From positions 16,291,808 to 16,355,807 of the forward strand of contig NC_088315.1 of the NCBI RefSeq assembly GCF_910592395.1: a stretch of 64,000 nucleotides of DNA. Direction: 5' to 3'. Below, piece by piece: positions 33,529 through 42,139 of this stretch (position 1 is its first letter; the number at the start of each line of letters is the position of its first letter). The translations under genes and the position numbers were made by a program. Below the pieces are notes generated by a model, which was given only the letters and a program-made list of their open reading frames with translations, was not told the DNA's origin and did no database searches. Source of the stretch: Lineus longissimus. Taxonomy: Eukaryota; Nemertea; Pilidiophora; Heteronemertea; Lineidae.

Positions 33529-34674
33529 TTACTGAATGTGGTCCGTTTTAAATCCTCCCGATGCAACAATGGCATTCTCTTTGTCTTCTTCTCCTTCCTC
33601 CTCCTCCTCATCAGCAACAATACCATCATCGTCATCGTCAGCCTTTTCAATCGACTTAATTTCAGCGATAAGTTCATCAGTCCAATCGTTAAAAGCTCTA
33701 TTCAACAGATATCTTGGCGTGCGGTTTATTTCAATGCCCAACCCCAGTGCGGTTTCTGCCAGGCGAAGGGTGAAATAAAGAATACTGGTGCTCTTTTTCA
33801 GGTTGTCTAGATGATTCCTTCGAATCTGTTTCTGACATTCAGCAAAGTCTTCCTGCATGCAGCAAACATGATCTGTTTGACTAGGCCAATCATTCAGGCA
33901 TCCATCACACTCAAGATCCACGAAACCTTGACCGATCTTTGAAAGGTACAGCCCTAGTACCTGAATAGTGAGTCGACCGAGTGGAGTTATTTTCAATGAA
34001 TCCTCACATGTGTGTTCTTTAAACTTGCTCGACATTTCCCTCCATTGAGGGACGCTCAGGAACACACCACATTTAGTCGGCCTGAAAAGAGTTGCTTGCG
34101 ATTTTTCGGAATCTTTCTCAGGATCGTTGTCATTGCTGATGAAAAAACGGCGAATGTCAACATTCATTTTATTGTTAAAGAACCTCGTTTGAACAAATAT
34201 GTGGTCCTCCAGAGTCCAACGTTCCTCATGACTTTCGACGATCCTTTTATCGATGGTATCCACGAGATTCTTCAGATTCAGGAAACCCGTTTTACTGAGA
34301 CGGATCCATTTTGTACCATAGGAGAATGTAACACCTCTTTCATCGGATCGGATCCGCAATTCAGTCTCTTGTTCTACACGACTCGAGCATTGTGGCAGCA
34401 TTTCTTTTACCCTCTCATTGAACGGAGTACGCGCTGCAGCTTTCCTTGCCTTCTTTGGTGCACTAGGAGCGTTTGAGAGATCGAGGACTGTAGACCGTAC
34501 CCCTCTTCGCCTGGTTACTTTCGGAGTTTCCATGATTGTTTCATTCTTCGCAGGTGACTTGGTCTGGGTGGACGTTACTTTATCCATTTCAGCGTTGTTT
34601 TTGTGGTTTTTGTTGGTAGTTTGGTTCTCCATTCTCTTGCACTTGCAGGTTTTGAAGTGAATGTGAGCACTCAT
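33529..34674 (-). CDS. PC4-like single-stranded-DNA-binding protein of Polinton A
   Basis: The 381-residue protein has a basic N-terminal tail, then a core (about residues 112-220) with the PC4 signature: VDIRRFF (172-178) followed by FRPTKCGVFLSVPQWREM (197-214). PC4/Sub1 folds have the same order, a VDIR strand and then a G-I-S-L-x-x-x-x-W helix start, and bind single-stranded or melted DNA during transcription and replication. A CDGC and CC cluster (257-272) could bind zinc, and the C-terminus is an acidic Asp/Glu tail. A TATA box and CCAAT boxes lie just upstream. Likely role: template binding in replication or late transcription, by analogy with viral PC4-like proteins. Confidence 0.55.
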   Translation of the reverse strand: MSAHIHFKTCKCKRMENQTTNKNHKNNAEMDKVTSTQTKSPAKNETIMETPKVTRRRGVRSTVLDLSNAPSAPKKARKAAARTPFNERVKEMLPQCSSRVEQETELRIRSDERGVTFSYGTKWIRLSKTGFLNLKNLVDTIDKRIVESHEERWTLEDHIFVQTRFFNNKMNVDIRRFFISNDNDPEKDSEKSQATLFRPTKCGVFLSVPQWREMSSKFKEHTCEDSLKITPLGRLTIQVLGLYLSKIGQGFVDLECDGCLNDWPSQTDHVCCMQEDFAECQKQIRRNHLDNLKKSTSILYFTLRLAETALGLGIEINRTPRYLLNRAFNDWTDELIAEIKSIEKADDDDDGIVADEEEEEGEEDKENAIVASGGFKTDHIQ

Positions 34675-34770
34675 GGCGTTTTGTCCTTATATATTGCACG
34701 TGACTGATGAAAGAGTGATTGTGATTGGTCGACGTCATTCGGGTAACGAATTGTGATTGGTTGCTGTTAA
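34675..34770 (-). promoter_or_regulatory. CCAAT-CRE-CCAAT-TATA promoter for the PC4-like gene
   Basis: Reading towards the gene on the minus strand there is a CCAAT box (complement of 34756-34760), a GACGTC site near 34731-34737, a second CCAAT (34724-34728), and a TATATAAG box (34686-34693). The TATA lies about 12-20 bp before the ATG. The arrangement is that of a cellular RNA polymerase II promoter. Confidence 0.6.
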
Positions 34771-34824
34771 TGAGGTCAGTAGAACAAAGATTGACCTCAT
34801 TCATATAAGTCCTTGACCTTGAAA

Positions 34825-35244
34825 CTATTTCACACTAGTTGCAATCGATAACTGATTCCTAAGTTCTGAGGAGATTTTATGATCAGGGTTTTGTCCTTGT
34901 TGACATGTCCTGTAATACGAATCATAATATTCAGCAATTCCACCTTGTCCTTCTACAAAACTTAGAAGCAATGTTATGGCTTCTGCCGATAAATGAAGAA
35001 TCCTCCAAACTTCAGGTGGTATGTTTATCTTTTTTTCACCATCATCGATCTGAATCCTTATTTGCTCCTTTTCCTTCCAAATTGCGAGGATGATCTTCGG
35101 TGTTAAGTACAAAACCATACTTGCGGACTTCTGTTTAGACCTGGCCTCAGCTTTCTGTTTCTTTTTCCCATCATTATGTTGTTCTTCCTCCATCATCACT
35201 TCAACTGAGCGTTTATCGTTCCAAGTTAACTGAGCTTGTGCCAT
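34825..35244 (-). CDS. Small second PC4-like protein of Polinton A (tentative)
   Basis: A 139-residue protein with a charged N-terminus. The segment IRIQIDDGEKKINIPPEVW (about residues 70-88) resembles the strand-turn-helix that closes a PC4 domain, where an I-x-x-P/L-x-x-W pattern is conserved. The C-terminal part is Gln/Tyr-rich with no domain I recognise. It lies next to the larger PC4-like gene in the same direction, so a diverged duplicate is plausible. The alternative is an unrelated small protein. A TATA (35281-35294) and a CCAAT box (35320-35324) lie upstream on the minus strand. Confidence 0.45.
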   Translation of the reverse strand: MAQAQLTWNDKRSVEVMMEEEQHNDGKKKQKAEARSKQKSASMVLYLTPKIILAIWKEKEQIRIQIDDGEKKINIPPEVWRILHLSAEAITLLLSFVEGQGGIAEYYDSYYRTCQQGQNPDHKISSELRNQLSIATSVK

Positions 35245-35280
35245 GACCTAGTGCCTAATATCCAACTATCAACAGACATA

Positions 35281-35325
35281 TTCATTTTATATAATTTTCA
35301 TAAGCATTTCTTTGCTTTGATTGGT
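35281..35325 (-). promoter_or_regulatory. CCAAT/TATA promoter upstream of 34825-35244
   Basis: On the minus strand AACCAATC precedes TTATATAAAATG by about 30 bp, and the start codon is about 40 bp further on. Same Pol II-like layout as the promoter at 34675-34770. Confidence 0.5.
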
Positions 35326-35339
35326 TGTTGATAACAGAA

Positions 35340-35792
35340 TTATGCAAATGTTCTCTTTAGAAACCTTACAACCTTTTTATCATTAATTTCAAGATCATTT
35401 CGAAATCCGGATAAGATGTTCTTTAGAGAGTAACCTAGTGATTTTTTCACCAAGAAGTACAGACAGTATTGACCGCAAAGCAATGAGAAAGGATATTGTA
35501 AAACTTTGCTGGAGTATGTCCACCAGGAAGTATTTCTCTTTAAAAATTTAACGATGAGTTTACTTCTTGGCGGTAAACCATACGAATCAAAGAATGTTGC
35601 CTTGCACTTACCATCGAACCATATAGCTAACCAGTGTTCACCTTCTTTTCTCATTGGATGTGTATTAATTATGTATGCTGAAGGATAACTATCAACAAAT
35701 GTAGGTATCTGATCTAGGGCATACACACCTTTGAAATATTTTCGCAATTTCGGGTGTAATTTTGCTACTTTAATCAAATCTAAAGTATTCAT
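35340..35792 (-). CDS. PRO: Adenain-like cysteine protease (capsid maturation)
   Basis: This 150-residue protein matches the adenovirus maturation protease family (C5, Ulp1-like fold), which cleaves capsid precursors during virion maturation. The expected catalytic set can be read: His53 in EHWLAIWFD, Asp69 in FFDSYG, Gln99 seven residues before Cys106 in SLLCGQYC. Length is a little shorter than adenain (about 204 residues), as is usual for Polintons. Its start overlaps the end of the capsid gene by 4 bp (35789-35792), suggesting coupled expression. No lesions. Confidence 0.9.
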   Translation of the reverse strand: MNTLDLIKVAKLHPKLRKYFKGVYALDQIPTFVDSYPSAYIINTHPMRKEGEHWLAIWFDGKCKATFFDSYGLPPRSKLIVKFLKRNTSWWTYSSKVLQYPFSLLCGQYCLYFLVKKSLGYSLKNILSGFRNDLEINDKKVVRFLKRTFA

Positions 35793-37114
35793 TGGAAATC
35801 CTTGATGATATTTCTTGCACGATCAATTTCTATTACGTTATCGAATTCGGCATAGACATAAACGGATGTAGTTTCTGTCAAAGCCTCCTCAAATTTCAGA
35901 TCTAGTCGAAGGTTTCCCTCTTTTACTAGATGAACATGATCACCATCCTCTTTATCTGGTGACAAGTCAAAAACCCAAAGACTGTACCCTTTTCTGAAAC
36001 TTTCTCTTGTAATATCGTTGCCAATATCGTCGTGAACCTTTCCAGTATCTGTAAACAATGTCATGTATGATCTGATGTATCTATTATTTGTTCCAAAAGA
36101 TGGTGTCAATGGTTGTGCAGGATATGTGCGACTATTTGCTTCAACGCTTATGAAATTAAGATTATTGTGTTTAAGATTGAATGGATTTTTATTCTTTGCA
36201 CCCACCAATGCAGCATTATCTGTCATGAAAACAATTACTCGCCTTGGTACTTGACCTAAATATACATTATCTCGAGTCACAGTTTGCGTGCCCGCATTAA
36301 CTGAGAATGTTTTCACCTCAACTCTTCTAATGGGGTACTTAGCATTACTGGTATTAAGAGCTTTTGCATGGGCGGTTAATACAGCAGGGTTAGGCTTGAC
36401 TTGTTGAACAAGAAGAACAGCTTTCTTTATTTTTGTCACTTCAGTGCCTACATCAGACATGAGGTTGAAATTATTCTTTGTACGATTCAATCTTAATTTC
36501 AAATCTACACCATTCAGCAAGTAACGACTCTGATGACATAAATCAAGGTGTAACCTTCCAAACATGTCTAACTGTCTGCTTTTCGCTATAAATTTTGCTC
36601 TTGTTTTGAAACCGCCATTAGTGTCTGCTCCGGCTGGGTCGTTTTTCTCAAATTTGCCAGGGTCATCGGCAAACCAAAGTGCCGATTGTAGCTGACTCCT
36701 CTTTGCCTCTAGACCGTACGATAATAAGGTTTCTATGTAGGCTCTGTATGGGTAAGTGTTGTTAGAGGACGTGACTAATTGACCATTTAATGACAGGTCA
36801 ATCTGACTAAATAAGGAATGAAAAAAATAGTTGACTGGTCCAACCTTTTCATTTTCATCCAAGTTAGTGCCATCGCTTTTGGTGACTTTCACCTCCAGAT
36901 AAAGGTACGTTTTAGCCAAATCGATGTACTCATCACCACGATTAGAGATGAAAAATTCTATTGGCGTATCATCATCTAATGACCCCAAAGGTAGATATTC
37001 AACATGCTGCGCTTTTTCAATGCTAGTCAGCGTTGGTGGGAGGGAAAATAGTTCCAGTTCGGATTTTGTGCACTCACAGGATCCAACACTGATCATTTTG
37101 ACAGTCTTATTCAA
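35789..37114 (-). CDS. MCP: Major capsid protein (double jelly roll) of Polinton A
   Basis: The 441-residue protein is of the Polinton hexon-like capsid family (I recall database relatives named after the nematode protein F54H12.2). Typical features: an N-terminal HVEYLPLGSLDDDTPIEF block (about 38-55), FFHSLFSQIDLSLNGQLV (about 91-108), YPYRAYIETLLSYG (about 115-128), and a second beta-rich half from about 240. It would assemble as trimers into an icosahedral shell. It sits in a tight cluster with protease, core-like and penton genes, with overlaps of 4 and 8 bp. No frameshift. Confidence 0.92.
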   Translation of the reverse strand: MNKTVKMISVGSCECTKSELELFSLPPTLTSIEKAQHVEYLPLGSLDDDTPIEFFISNRGDEYIDLAKTYLYLEVKVTKSDGTNLDENEKVGPVNYFFHSLFSQIDLSLNGQLVTSSNNTYPYRAYIETLLSYGLEAKRSQLQSALWFADDPGKFEKNDPAGADTNGGFKTRAKFIAKSRQLDMFGRLHLDLCHQSRYLLNGVDLKLRLNRTKNNFNLMSDVGTEVTKIKKAVLLVQQVKPNPAVLTAHAKALNTSNAKYPIRRVEVKTFSVNAGTQTVTRDNVYLGQVPRRVIVFMTDNAALVGAKNKNPFNLKHNNLNFISVEANSRTYPAQPLTPSFGTNNRYIRSYMTLFTDTGKVHDDIGNDITRESFRKGYSLWVFDLSPDKEDGDHVHLVKEGNLRLDLKFEEALTETTSVYVYAEFDNVIEIDRARNIIKDFQ

Positions 37115-37547
37115 ATATGTCTGCCGACGATTTTGTTGATCTTCTCCGTCGCTTCGCCTGTCTCAGACTGGATGCAGAAGTCTTTGCTTTCCTCTTTTTA
37201 TTAGAAGCCTTTGTATTACCCTGAGACATTTCCTGAACCGAGGAAAGTACATTTCGACCTATATTCTTCCCAGCTTCAATTGCTCTCTGTTTTGCAGCCT
37301 GTTTTAGGTTTCGACCCTTTAGCAGATCTCCGGCAAACTGTGCACCTGACTGAAGGAGAGATTTTCCTGCCGATTTGGCAGCTGATTTAAGCATTGGTAT
37401 GGCCATTTTTGCCAGACCTGAGAATAAACCCCCTATGCCATGTCCTCGCTGTACAGGGGCACCCATAAACACAGGGAATCCACCACTACCTTTTTGGGTG
37501 TAATGTGCATCATAACAATGAGGGTCACAAATATAAACCTTTCTCAT
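37107..37547 (-). CDS. Small basic core/membrane-active protein (adenovirus pX/pVI-like)
   Basis: This 146-residue protein has an N-terminal part rich in Gly, His and Tyr. The amphipathic hydrophobic stretch GHGIGGLFSGLAKMAIPML (about 34-52) recalls membrane-lytic peptides of adenoviral minor proteins. The Lys/Arg-rich C-terminus (KKRKAK and AKRRRRSTK) suits DNA binding or nuclear import. Genes of this type sit between capsid and penton genes in Polintons and adintoviruses. Its frame overlaps the capsid gene by 8 bp and the penton gene by 4 bp. The assignment rests on composition and position. Confidence 0.7.
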   Translation of the reverse strand: MRKVYICDPHCYDAHYTQKGSGGFPVFMGAPVQRGHGIGGLFSGLAKMAIPMLKSAAKSAGKSLLQSGAQFAGDLLKGRNLKQAAKQRAIEAGKNIGRNVLSSVQEMSQGNTKASNKKRKAKTSASSLRQAKRRRRSTKSSADIFE

Positions 37548-38356
37548 ATTTTTTGTTTGCGCCTGAAGTGAAGTAGAACATCAACTCTGCCTTTCTCAAA
37601 TGGTATGGAGTCACCTGTGTCACTCCTTATATCTATTTCGATTGTCTCAAATGTAGACTTGCTGACAGAGAAATAATGAATATTTTTATATGACTTGCGA
37701 ATACTCTCATCCTCTTTACCTTCAGCACATACAGTTCTGAGTAAAGGTGTCAATACATCTCCCACCAGTTGATATTGTAATACATCGCTATACACGTACA
37801 TATCATGAAAATGTCTGAGTATATCTGCTTGATAGGGAGCGGTTGTGTTCTCGTTAAGGGCAATATTGTCTTGATGAAACCCTAACATATGAGACAGTGG
37901 TGATGGTAATAGTATCAGTCTACCTTCTGGGAGTACAAAACTAACTTTTTTTGCAACCCTGTCATAGTTGAGAAAAAAATGTGTATCTTGTTGAACGCTA
38001 GTGAGTGCACTTTGAATTTTGAGATTCATTTCCATTACCAATTTGTTGATGTCATTATAGTATTTGATTGGAACTGTTAATGTTTTCCATGTCATGGGTA
38101 TTTTTCCAGTCTTGGGGTCAGGATCGTCACTGGAAGGGATGTAAATACGAAAATTGTTGTTGGAAAGGTTGATATTACTCCACGTGTGTGGATATTGAAA
38201 CTCGGCTAATCCTACTTCCCAATTTTCAGTTGAATCTAATCGTATAGCAGTGCTCAGCTTTGTAGTGTAGTGTCCAATTGTATTATCAGGGAAATACTTT
38301 AACGAACTATTGCAGGGTAATGAAACATAGAAGTGGTCATTCGTAAAAGCTGCCAT
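37544..38356 (-). CDS. Penton-like minor capsid protein of Polinton A
   Basis: The 270-residue protein is beta-rich with the opening FYVSLPCNSSLKYFPDNTIGHYTTKL and later WEVGLAEFQYPHTW (about 45-58). Both are characteristic of Polinton single-jelly-roll vertex proteins. It ends with a DTGDSIPFEKGRVDVLLHF pattern shared with the two penton-like proteins of element B. By family it forms pentamers at capsid vertices. It lies in the structural cluster and is intact. Confidence 0.8.
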   Translation of the reverse strand: MAAFTNDHFYVSLPCNSSLKYFPDNTIGHYTTKLSTAIRLDSTENWEVGLAEFQYPHTWSNINLSNNNFRIYIPSSDDPDPKTGKIPMTWKTLTVPIKYYNDINKLVMEMNLKIQSALTSVQQDTHFFLNYDRVAKKVSFVLPEGRLILLPSPLSHMLGFHQDNIALNENTTAPYQADILRHFHDMYVYSDVLQYQLVGDVLTPLLRTVCAEGKEDESIRKSYKNIHYFSVSKSTFETIEIDIRSDTGDSIPFEKGRVDVLLHFRRKQKI

Positions 38357-38362
38357 GTTATT

Positions 38363-38713
38363 TCAATTGGAAAAGGTATTCCTTTGCAGAGGATGATGAT
38401 TATTTTCAGTAGGAAACGACGGGTTTGGTAACAGATAGCCTAGACAGCTGCATAGAAGAGATATCCACAGGTTACTCTCACCATTTGCAAATGCAATGTT
38501 AAAAAGAGCTGTGATGACAACGATATAAATGATCACAACTTGAGTAAAGAATATTATTTCTGGTTTTGGAACATTATGCCCAAAAATAATCCAGTTTTTG
38601 TGCCGTGAAGTCACCGATTGTCGATCTTCACCCTTGTCTACTTCGTCTTCTCTTTCTACTTCAGACAGAGGTGTATTTCTTTCTATATTTCCATCGGAAA
38701 GTTCAATTGACAT
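38363..38713 (-). CDS. Small membrane protein of Polinton A
   Basis: The 116-residue protein has a charged N-terminal third (about 1-45) and a strong membrane helix (about 54-75, FFTQVVIIYIVVITALFNIAF). A second hydrophobic stretch follows (about 82-95, LWISLLCSCLGYLL). No family recognised. It lies 6 bp upstream of the penton gene and 21 bp from the integrase stop, so it is part of the late structural cluster. A virion membrane or packaging role is conjecture. Confidence 0.6.
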   Translation of the reverse strand: MSIELSDGNIERNTPLSEVEREDEVDKGEDRQSVTSRHKNWIIFGHNVPKPEIIFFTQVVIIYIVVITALFNIAFANGESNLWISLLCSCLGYLLPNPSFPTENNHHPLQRNTFSN

Positions 38714-38872
38714 TTTTTTTTAGGCAAGATATCTTCATCGACGTTCAACGTCCGAGTGACTAACCCAACTGTTGAATTTTGATGGATAACCCTCCCATTT
38801 AACAAAGTATTCCTTTCTCTTACCACGTCCTCTTTCTGCAAGTATTCTTTCTATTTTATAGGTTTTATCAGG

Positions 38873-39963
38873 GCTTATGCGCAATACCAGAAATCCCCGA
38901 CCTCGAACTTGCGCATGCGCACTAATTACCATCTCGGCCGATCAACGCAGTAGTGCGCTTAGCTTAGGGCAATCTCCAAAAGCAGAGTTAATCAGGCGGT
39001 GGGGAGCATTACGCACTTTGCCGATAGCCCATTGGTTTCCTCTAATGTCTAGCTAATACTGTGCGAAATTTCAGTGAATTTAGTCAAAAAAATCCTTTGT
39101 CCACCTTTGTACCGCCGCTTTGCATGCATTGATGAAGTTCTAACAGGGAAAATCAGGAAAATAAGCCTTTGAGGCGTTTTTACGGCTCAAAAACTGGCAT
39201 TTCTAGCGATAATATTTTAGTTGCCGATAGATCCGCGAGAGGGCAATACCATCTAGAGTCATAATAACACTGCTTCTGGTGTTTTGGAAAAATTTTTTCT
39301 TTGTCCACTTGCATGCCGAAATTGGAGGTTTTAATGATGTGACAGCAAAAAATTGAATTGGTCATTGCGAGGGGGTCACTAGGGAGCTTGGGGGGTTGAT
39401 CTATGCAATATACCTAGTTTTAAATCGTGCTTGTTTCATGCTAATGTGAAACACCATCATTCTGATACTACTGAGATTTAAATTTTTCACTCTAGATTTT
39501 AAATGAAGTTTGAAAATTCATTTTTCACTTGATGATCATGCTAATCATGACTGCATGAGTCCAGTTTCCCTGCACCCAAAGTTTATTACTGATGGTAGCT
39601 TTCCTATATCTAATTGTCTAATGTAAAAAAGTTGGGCATTTTGTGGGGAGTGTACTGTGGTCTTGGCCTCTCCTACCTTGGGGGTGGGGTGGGGTGGAGG
39701 TTGGTCTTGTTGGCATCCAGGTTTGAAATTGATGTAGGCATTCCATATGATCCTTGAGATATCATAAAACTCTTGACTGGTGTTATTATGGACTACTCGT
39801 TTTTCTCTCTTGTAATTCGGCAATTTTATATCAGATAACAAAGCGTAATTCAAACGGATACCGCGTCTCGTTGAGGCTGCCATTGTGATTGATTGCTGCG
39901 AGCTGATTCGTCAATGGCGGCACGTGACTGATTACACTGGCGGCCTCTATCGGACGGCGTTGG
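38873..39963. mobile_element. 1,091-bp insertion in the Polinton A integrase, 5-bp target duplication
   Basis: TCAGG occurs at 38868-38872 and 39964-39968, immediately outside the insert. No terminal inverted repeat is apparent. It is less AT-rich than its surroundings at both ends, with an NRF1-like GCGCATGCGC site near one end (about 38912-38921) and a GCCGCCATTG motif near the other. It may be a retrocopy or non-autonomous element; the class is not determined. Confidence 0.8.
39545..39883 (-). CDS. ORF inside the integrase insertion (possible captured exon)
   Basis: The 112-codon frame begins at CACAATGGCAGCC, a good Kozak context, just downstream of CG-rich promoter-like sequence on the same strand. 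It encodes a basic N-terminus with no domain I recognise. Within it CCCAAG is followed by GTAGGA (near 39680), a possible splice donor. If that is used the exon encodes about 70 residues. A captured host first exon with its promoter would explain the composition, but chance is also possible. Confidence 0.3.
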   Translation of the reverse strand: MAASTRRGIRLNYALLSDIKLPNYKREKRVVHNNTSQEFYDISRIIWNAYINFKPGCQQDQPPPHPTPKVGEAKTTVHSPQNAQLFYIRQLDIGKLPSVINFGCRETGLMQS

Positions 39964-40914
39964 TCAGGTTTTTCTGGTGTTGGTACTTTCTGTAATTCTG
40001 TTTCATAGAAACTCCCTTGAATGGTGTCTCCGTCATCGTCTTCAATCACGTACAAAGGGGGCCTACTTTTTATTTGTTTTTTTACGGTGAATATTTCCAT
40101 GGTCCAGTTGGGTAGATAAGATTTCTCAAATGTCATCTTGACTTTGCTTATTCTCACTTTTTCACCAATTTGAAATTTGAATTTGATGTTCTTCAGAGAC
40201 AGGTTTTCTTTTGAGTAGAGAGTGTGCCAAACATCTGAAGCATTGTCTTCGTTCACTTCACTTGGTTTCATCTTAATACTCCGATGCCATGTGTTGTTAT
40301 ACGAGTGCACAAGTTTTTGGAGAACAGGCACGTATGAGAGAGTATTTCTCTCTGTGAAATATTTCCACATTTTACTTTTAAGGGTCCTATTAAATCGTTC
40401 AACTATTGCCGCTTTAACTTCATTATTCGAGGTAAAGAAGTGAATATTTTCTTTTTTCAGATAGGCTTGAAATTTTTTGTTCACAAACTCACCCCCTTTA
40501 TCAGTTCTCAGATTCTTAGGCTTTCTCTTAGAGGAAGAAATTATCTTTTTAAATGCAGTCACCTGTTCGTCACCTTTTTTTGATTTTAGACCCACAACCC
40601 AGGCATATTTTGACAGGGTATCAATTACAGTGAGAAGATATTTAAAGGGTTTATTATACCTGACAATTTTCGATAAATCAACAAGATCGGCCTCCCATTG
40701 TTCGTCAATATCAGAAACCACGATACGTCTTCGTATAAAGTGGTGCCTAACTGGTTTGTGAAGTGTGTATGTGTCTTGAGACTGGAGCCATTTTTTTATG
40801 TTAGAAGTTGATATCCTCTTACCAACTGCTCTCTTTAAAGCATTTATCCCGCCAAAACTAGCACTATGATTTGGTTCATAATATATTCTTTTCAATAACT
40901 CATTCGATTTCTTA

Positions 40915-41763
40915 CTACCAGTCTTCCCACTCGTCATTGCTTTTACCATGTCTCCTTGGTGTGGTAAAACCCGGAGAAGAGACAGGTGAATTCGAATTCC
41001 AGAAGGCCAATGGACTTCTGGTTCTTGCCCTGGGCGTTTTATTCACTGATTTTGGCATTTCACCCACCCCGAGTTCTTTTTTCCATTGCCTATTCGTTAC
41101 CATATCAGCCGATATGCCACCTGTTTTGTTCAAATAGGACAGGACAGGTTCTATTCCAACCGGTGCAAAGGACTGCCTCTTGTTGGATGAGGCATTCTGA
41201 ACAATAGTTCTTATATTGCTCCCTTTGATGGGCTCACCGTTTATTGAAATTTCACCTTTTCCATCCCACTGGAATTTAGGATCATTCATTAATGCATTGA
41301 CTAGTTTTTTTGCCTTTGCTTTGGAGTAGTTCGGTATATTGTTGACTATTGTTTTCTGATTAAGTGGAGAGGTTGCAGGTGGTGTGGTTCCACTTGCAAC
41401 AACCGCCTCTGGCTCTCTTTCTTGTACAACAGGTTGGTTTGCAGCTGTGGCTGTTGTCGCGCGAACACTAGTGGGAATAGGTTTAGTTAAATCTGAGCCT
41501 TCTGAGTGAATTGCTCCTAAATACTTTCGAAGTAACTGTGAATATGCTAAAGCTTTGTCATACTCATTCATATCCTTCCTCGATAGCACTTCCTGCATTT
41601 CTCTGTCAATACTCATTGCATGGGTTGCCACTGGTTTTGTGTCCTCTTTGTATCGTTGTTGAGACAAATATTTGTCCACCATTTCATGAGGAATTAGAGA
41701 CATTTTCCTTATTTGACTCATCTTTGGAATAAGACTGTCTGTCTGCTTTTGAATATCAAACAC
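40915..41763 (-). CDS. Conserved Polinton A protein of unknown function
   Basis: The 282-residue protein starts with a helical region (about 1-95), followed by a Thr/Ala/Pro-rich linker. A small folded segment comes next (about 148-235) with the block FQWDGKGEISINGEPIKGSN, where a short beta hairpin is likely. The C-terminus is rich in Arg, Ser and Pro. Proteins of this size and layout occur between the ATPase and integrase in Polintons, in my recollection without known function. It overlaps its neighbours slightly at both ends (8 bp and 35 bp), typical of the compact element. Confidence 0.65.
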   Translation of the reverse strand: MFDIQKQTDSLIPKMSQIRKMSLIPHEMVDKYLSQQRYKEDTKPVATHAMSIDREMQEVLSRKDMNEYDKALAYSQLLRKYLGAIHSEGSDLTKPIPTSVRATTATAANQPVVQEREPEAVVASGTTPPATSPLNQKTIVNNIPNYSKAKAKKLVNALMNDPKFQWDGKGEISINGEPIKGSNIRTIVQNASSNKRQSFAPVGIEPVLSYLNKTGGISADMVTNRQWKKELGVGEMPKSVNKTPRARTRSPLAFWNSNSPVSSPGFTTPRRHGKSNDEWEDW

Positions 41764-42130
41764 CGAATATACTCCCTATGGCTTTTATGACTGGACCTAG
41801 CAGTGCACCAAGAAATCCACCTCGCTGTATGATTCTTTTACGTTCCTTAAACGATGTTTTCTTGTTGGCCAGCTTGCGAATAGAGTGTCTGTGTTTCCTC
41901 AAACAGCTGAACTGTTTCTTATTCAGGGCGACATTGCCTTTTAAACAGTTCTTCGCAGACTCACCAACTGCTTTGAACAGGCCATTATCAGCTGATTCTA
42001 AAATCTTTCTCCTATTTTTAGCTCGAGCAGTTTTCAGCTTTTTAAGCTGGTGGACATAATTTTTTATGTGATATTTTGCCATTTCTATGTGATGTGGCTG
42101 TGTCTGTGAATATTCAACAACTGATGTCAT
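41756..42130 (-). CDS. Small basic protein with C-terminal membrane-active helix, Polinton A
   Basis: The 124-residue protein is strongly basic (many Lys/Arg, histidine-rich N-terminus). It ends in an amphipathic hydrophobic segment RGGFLGALLGPVIKAIGSIF (about 103-122). That C-terminus resembles membrane-lytic peptides of small non-enveloped virus proteins and recurs in Polinton relatives I remember. Located between the ATPase and the 282-residue gene. Likely a minor virion protein that binds DNA and disturbs membranes, by analogy. Confidence 0.65.
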   Translation of the reverse strand: MTSVVEYSQTQPHHIEMAKYHIKNYVHQLKKLKTARAKNRRKILESADNGLFKAVGESAKNCLKGNVALNKKQFSCLRKHRHSIRKLANKKTSFKERKRIIQRGGFLGALLGPVIKAIGSIFGV

Positions 42131-42139
42131 ATTCGTATT

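Larger units (their letters stand above)
38735..40949 (-). pseudogene. INT: Retroviral-type integrase of Polinton A, split by an insertion
   Basis: The catalytic part (39964-40949) has the D-D-E triad of rve integrases: Asp88 in EADLVD, Asp150 in RTDKGGEF, Glu184 in AAIVERFNRTL. The C-terminal chromodomain (KEYFVKWEGYPSKFNSWV) is at 38735-38872, 1.1 kb downstream. Between them is a 1,091-bp insert with a TCAGG duplication. Removing the insert and one TCAGG puts both parts in the same frame. The enzyme would insert element ends into the genome and create the 6-bp duplication; the chromodomain would tether it to chromatin. As it stands the catalytic domain continues into insert-encoded residues and lacks its chromodomain. 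Confidence 0.9.
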
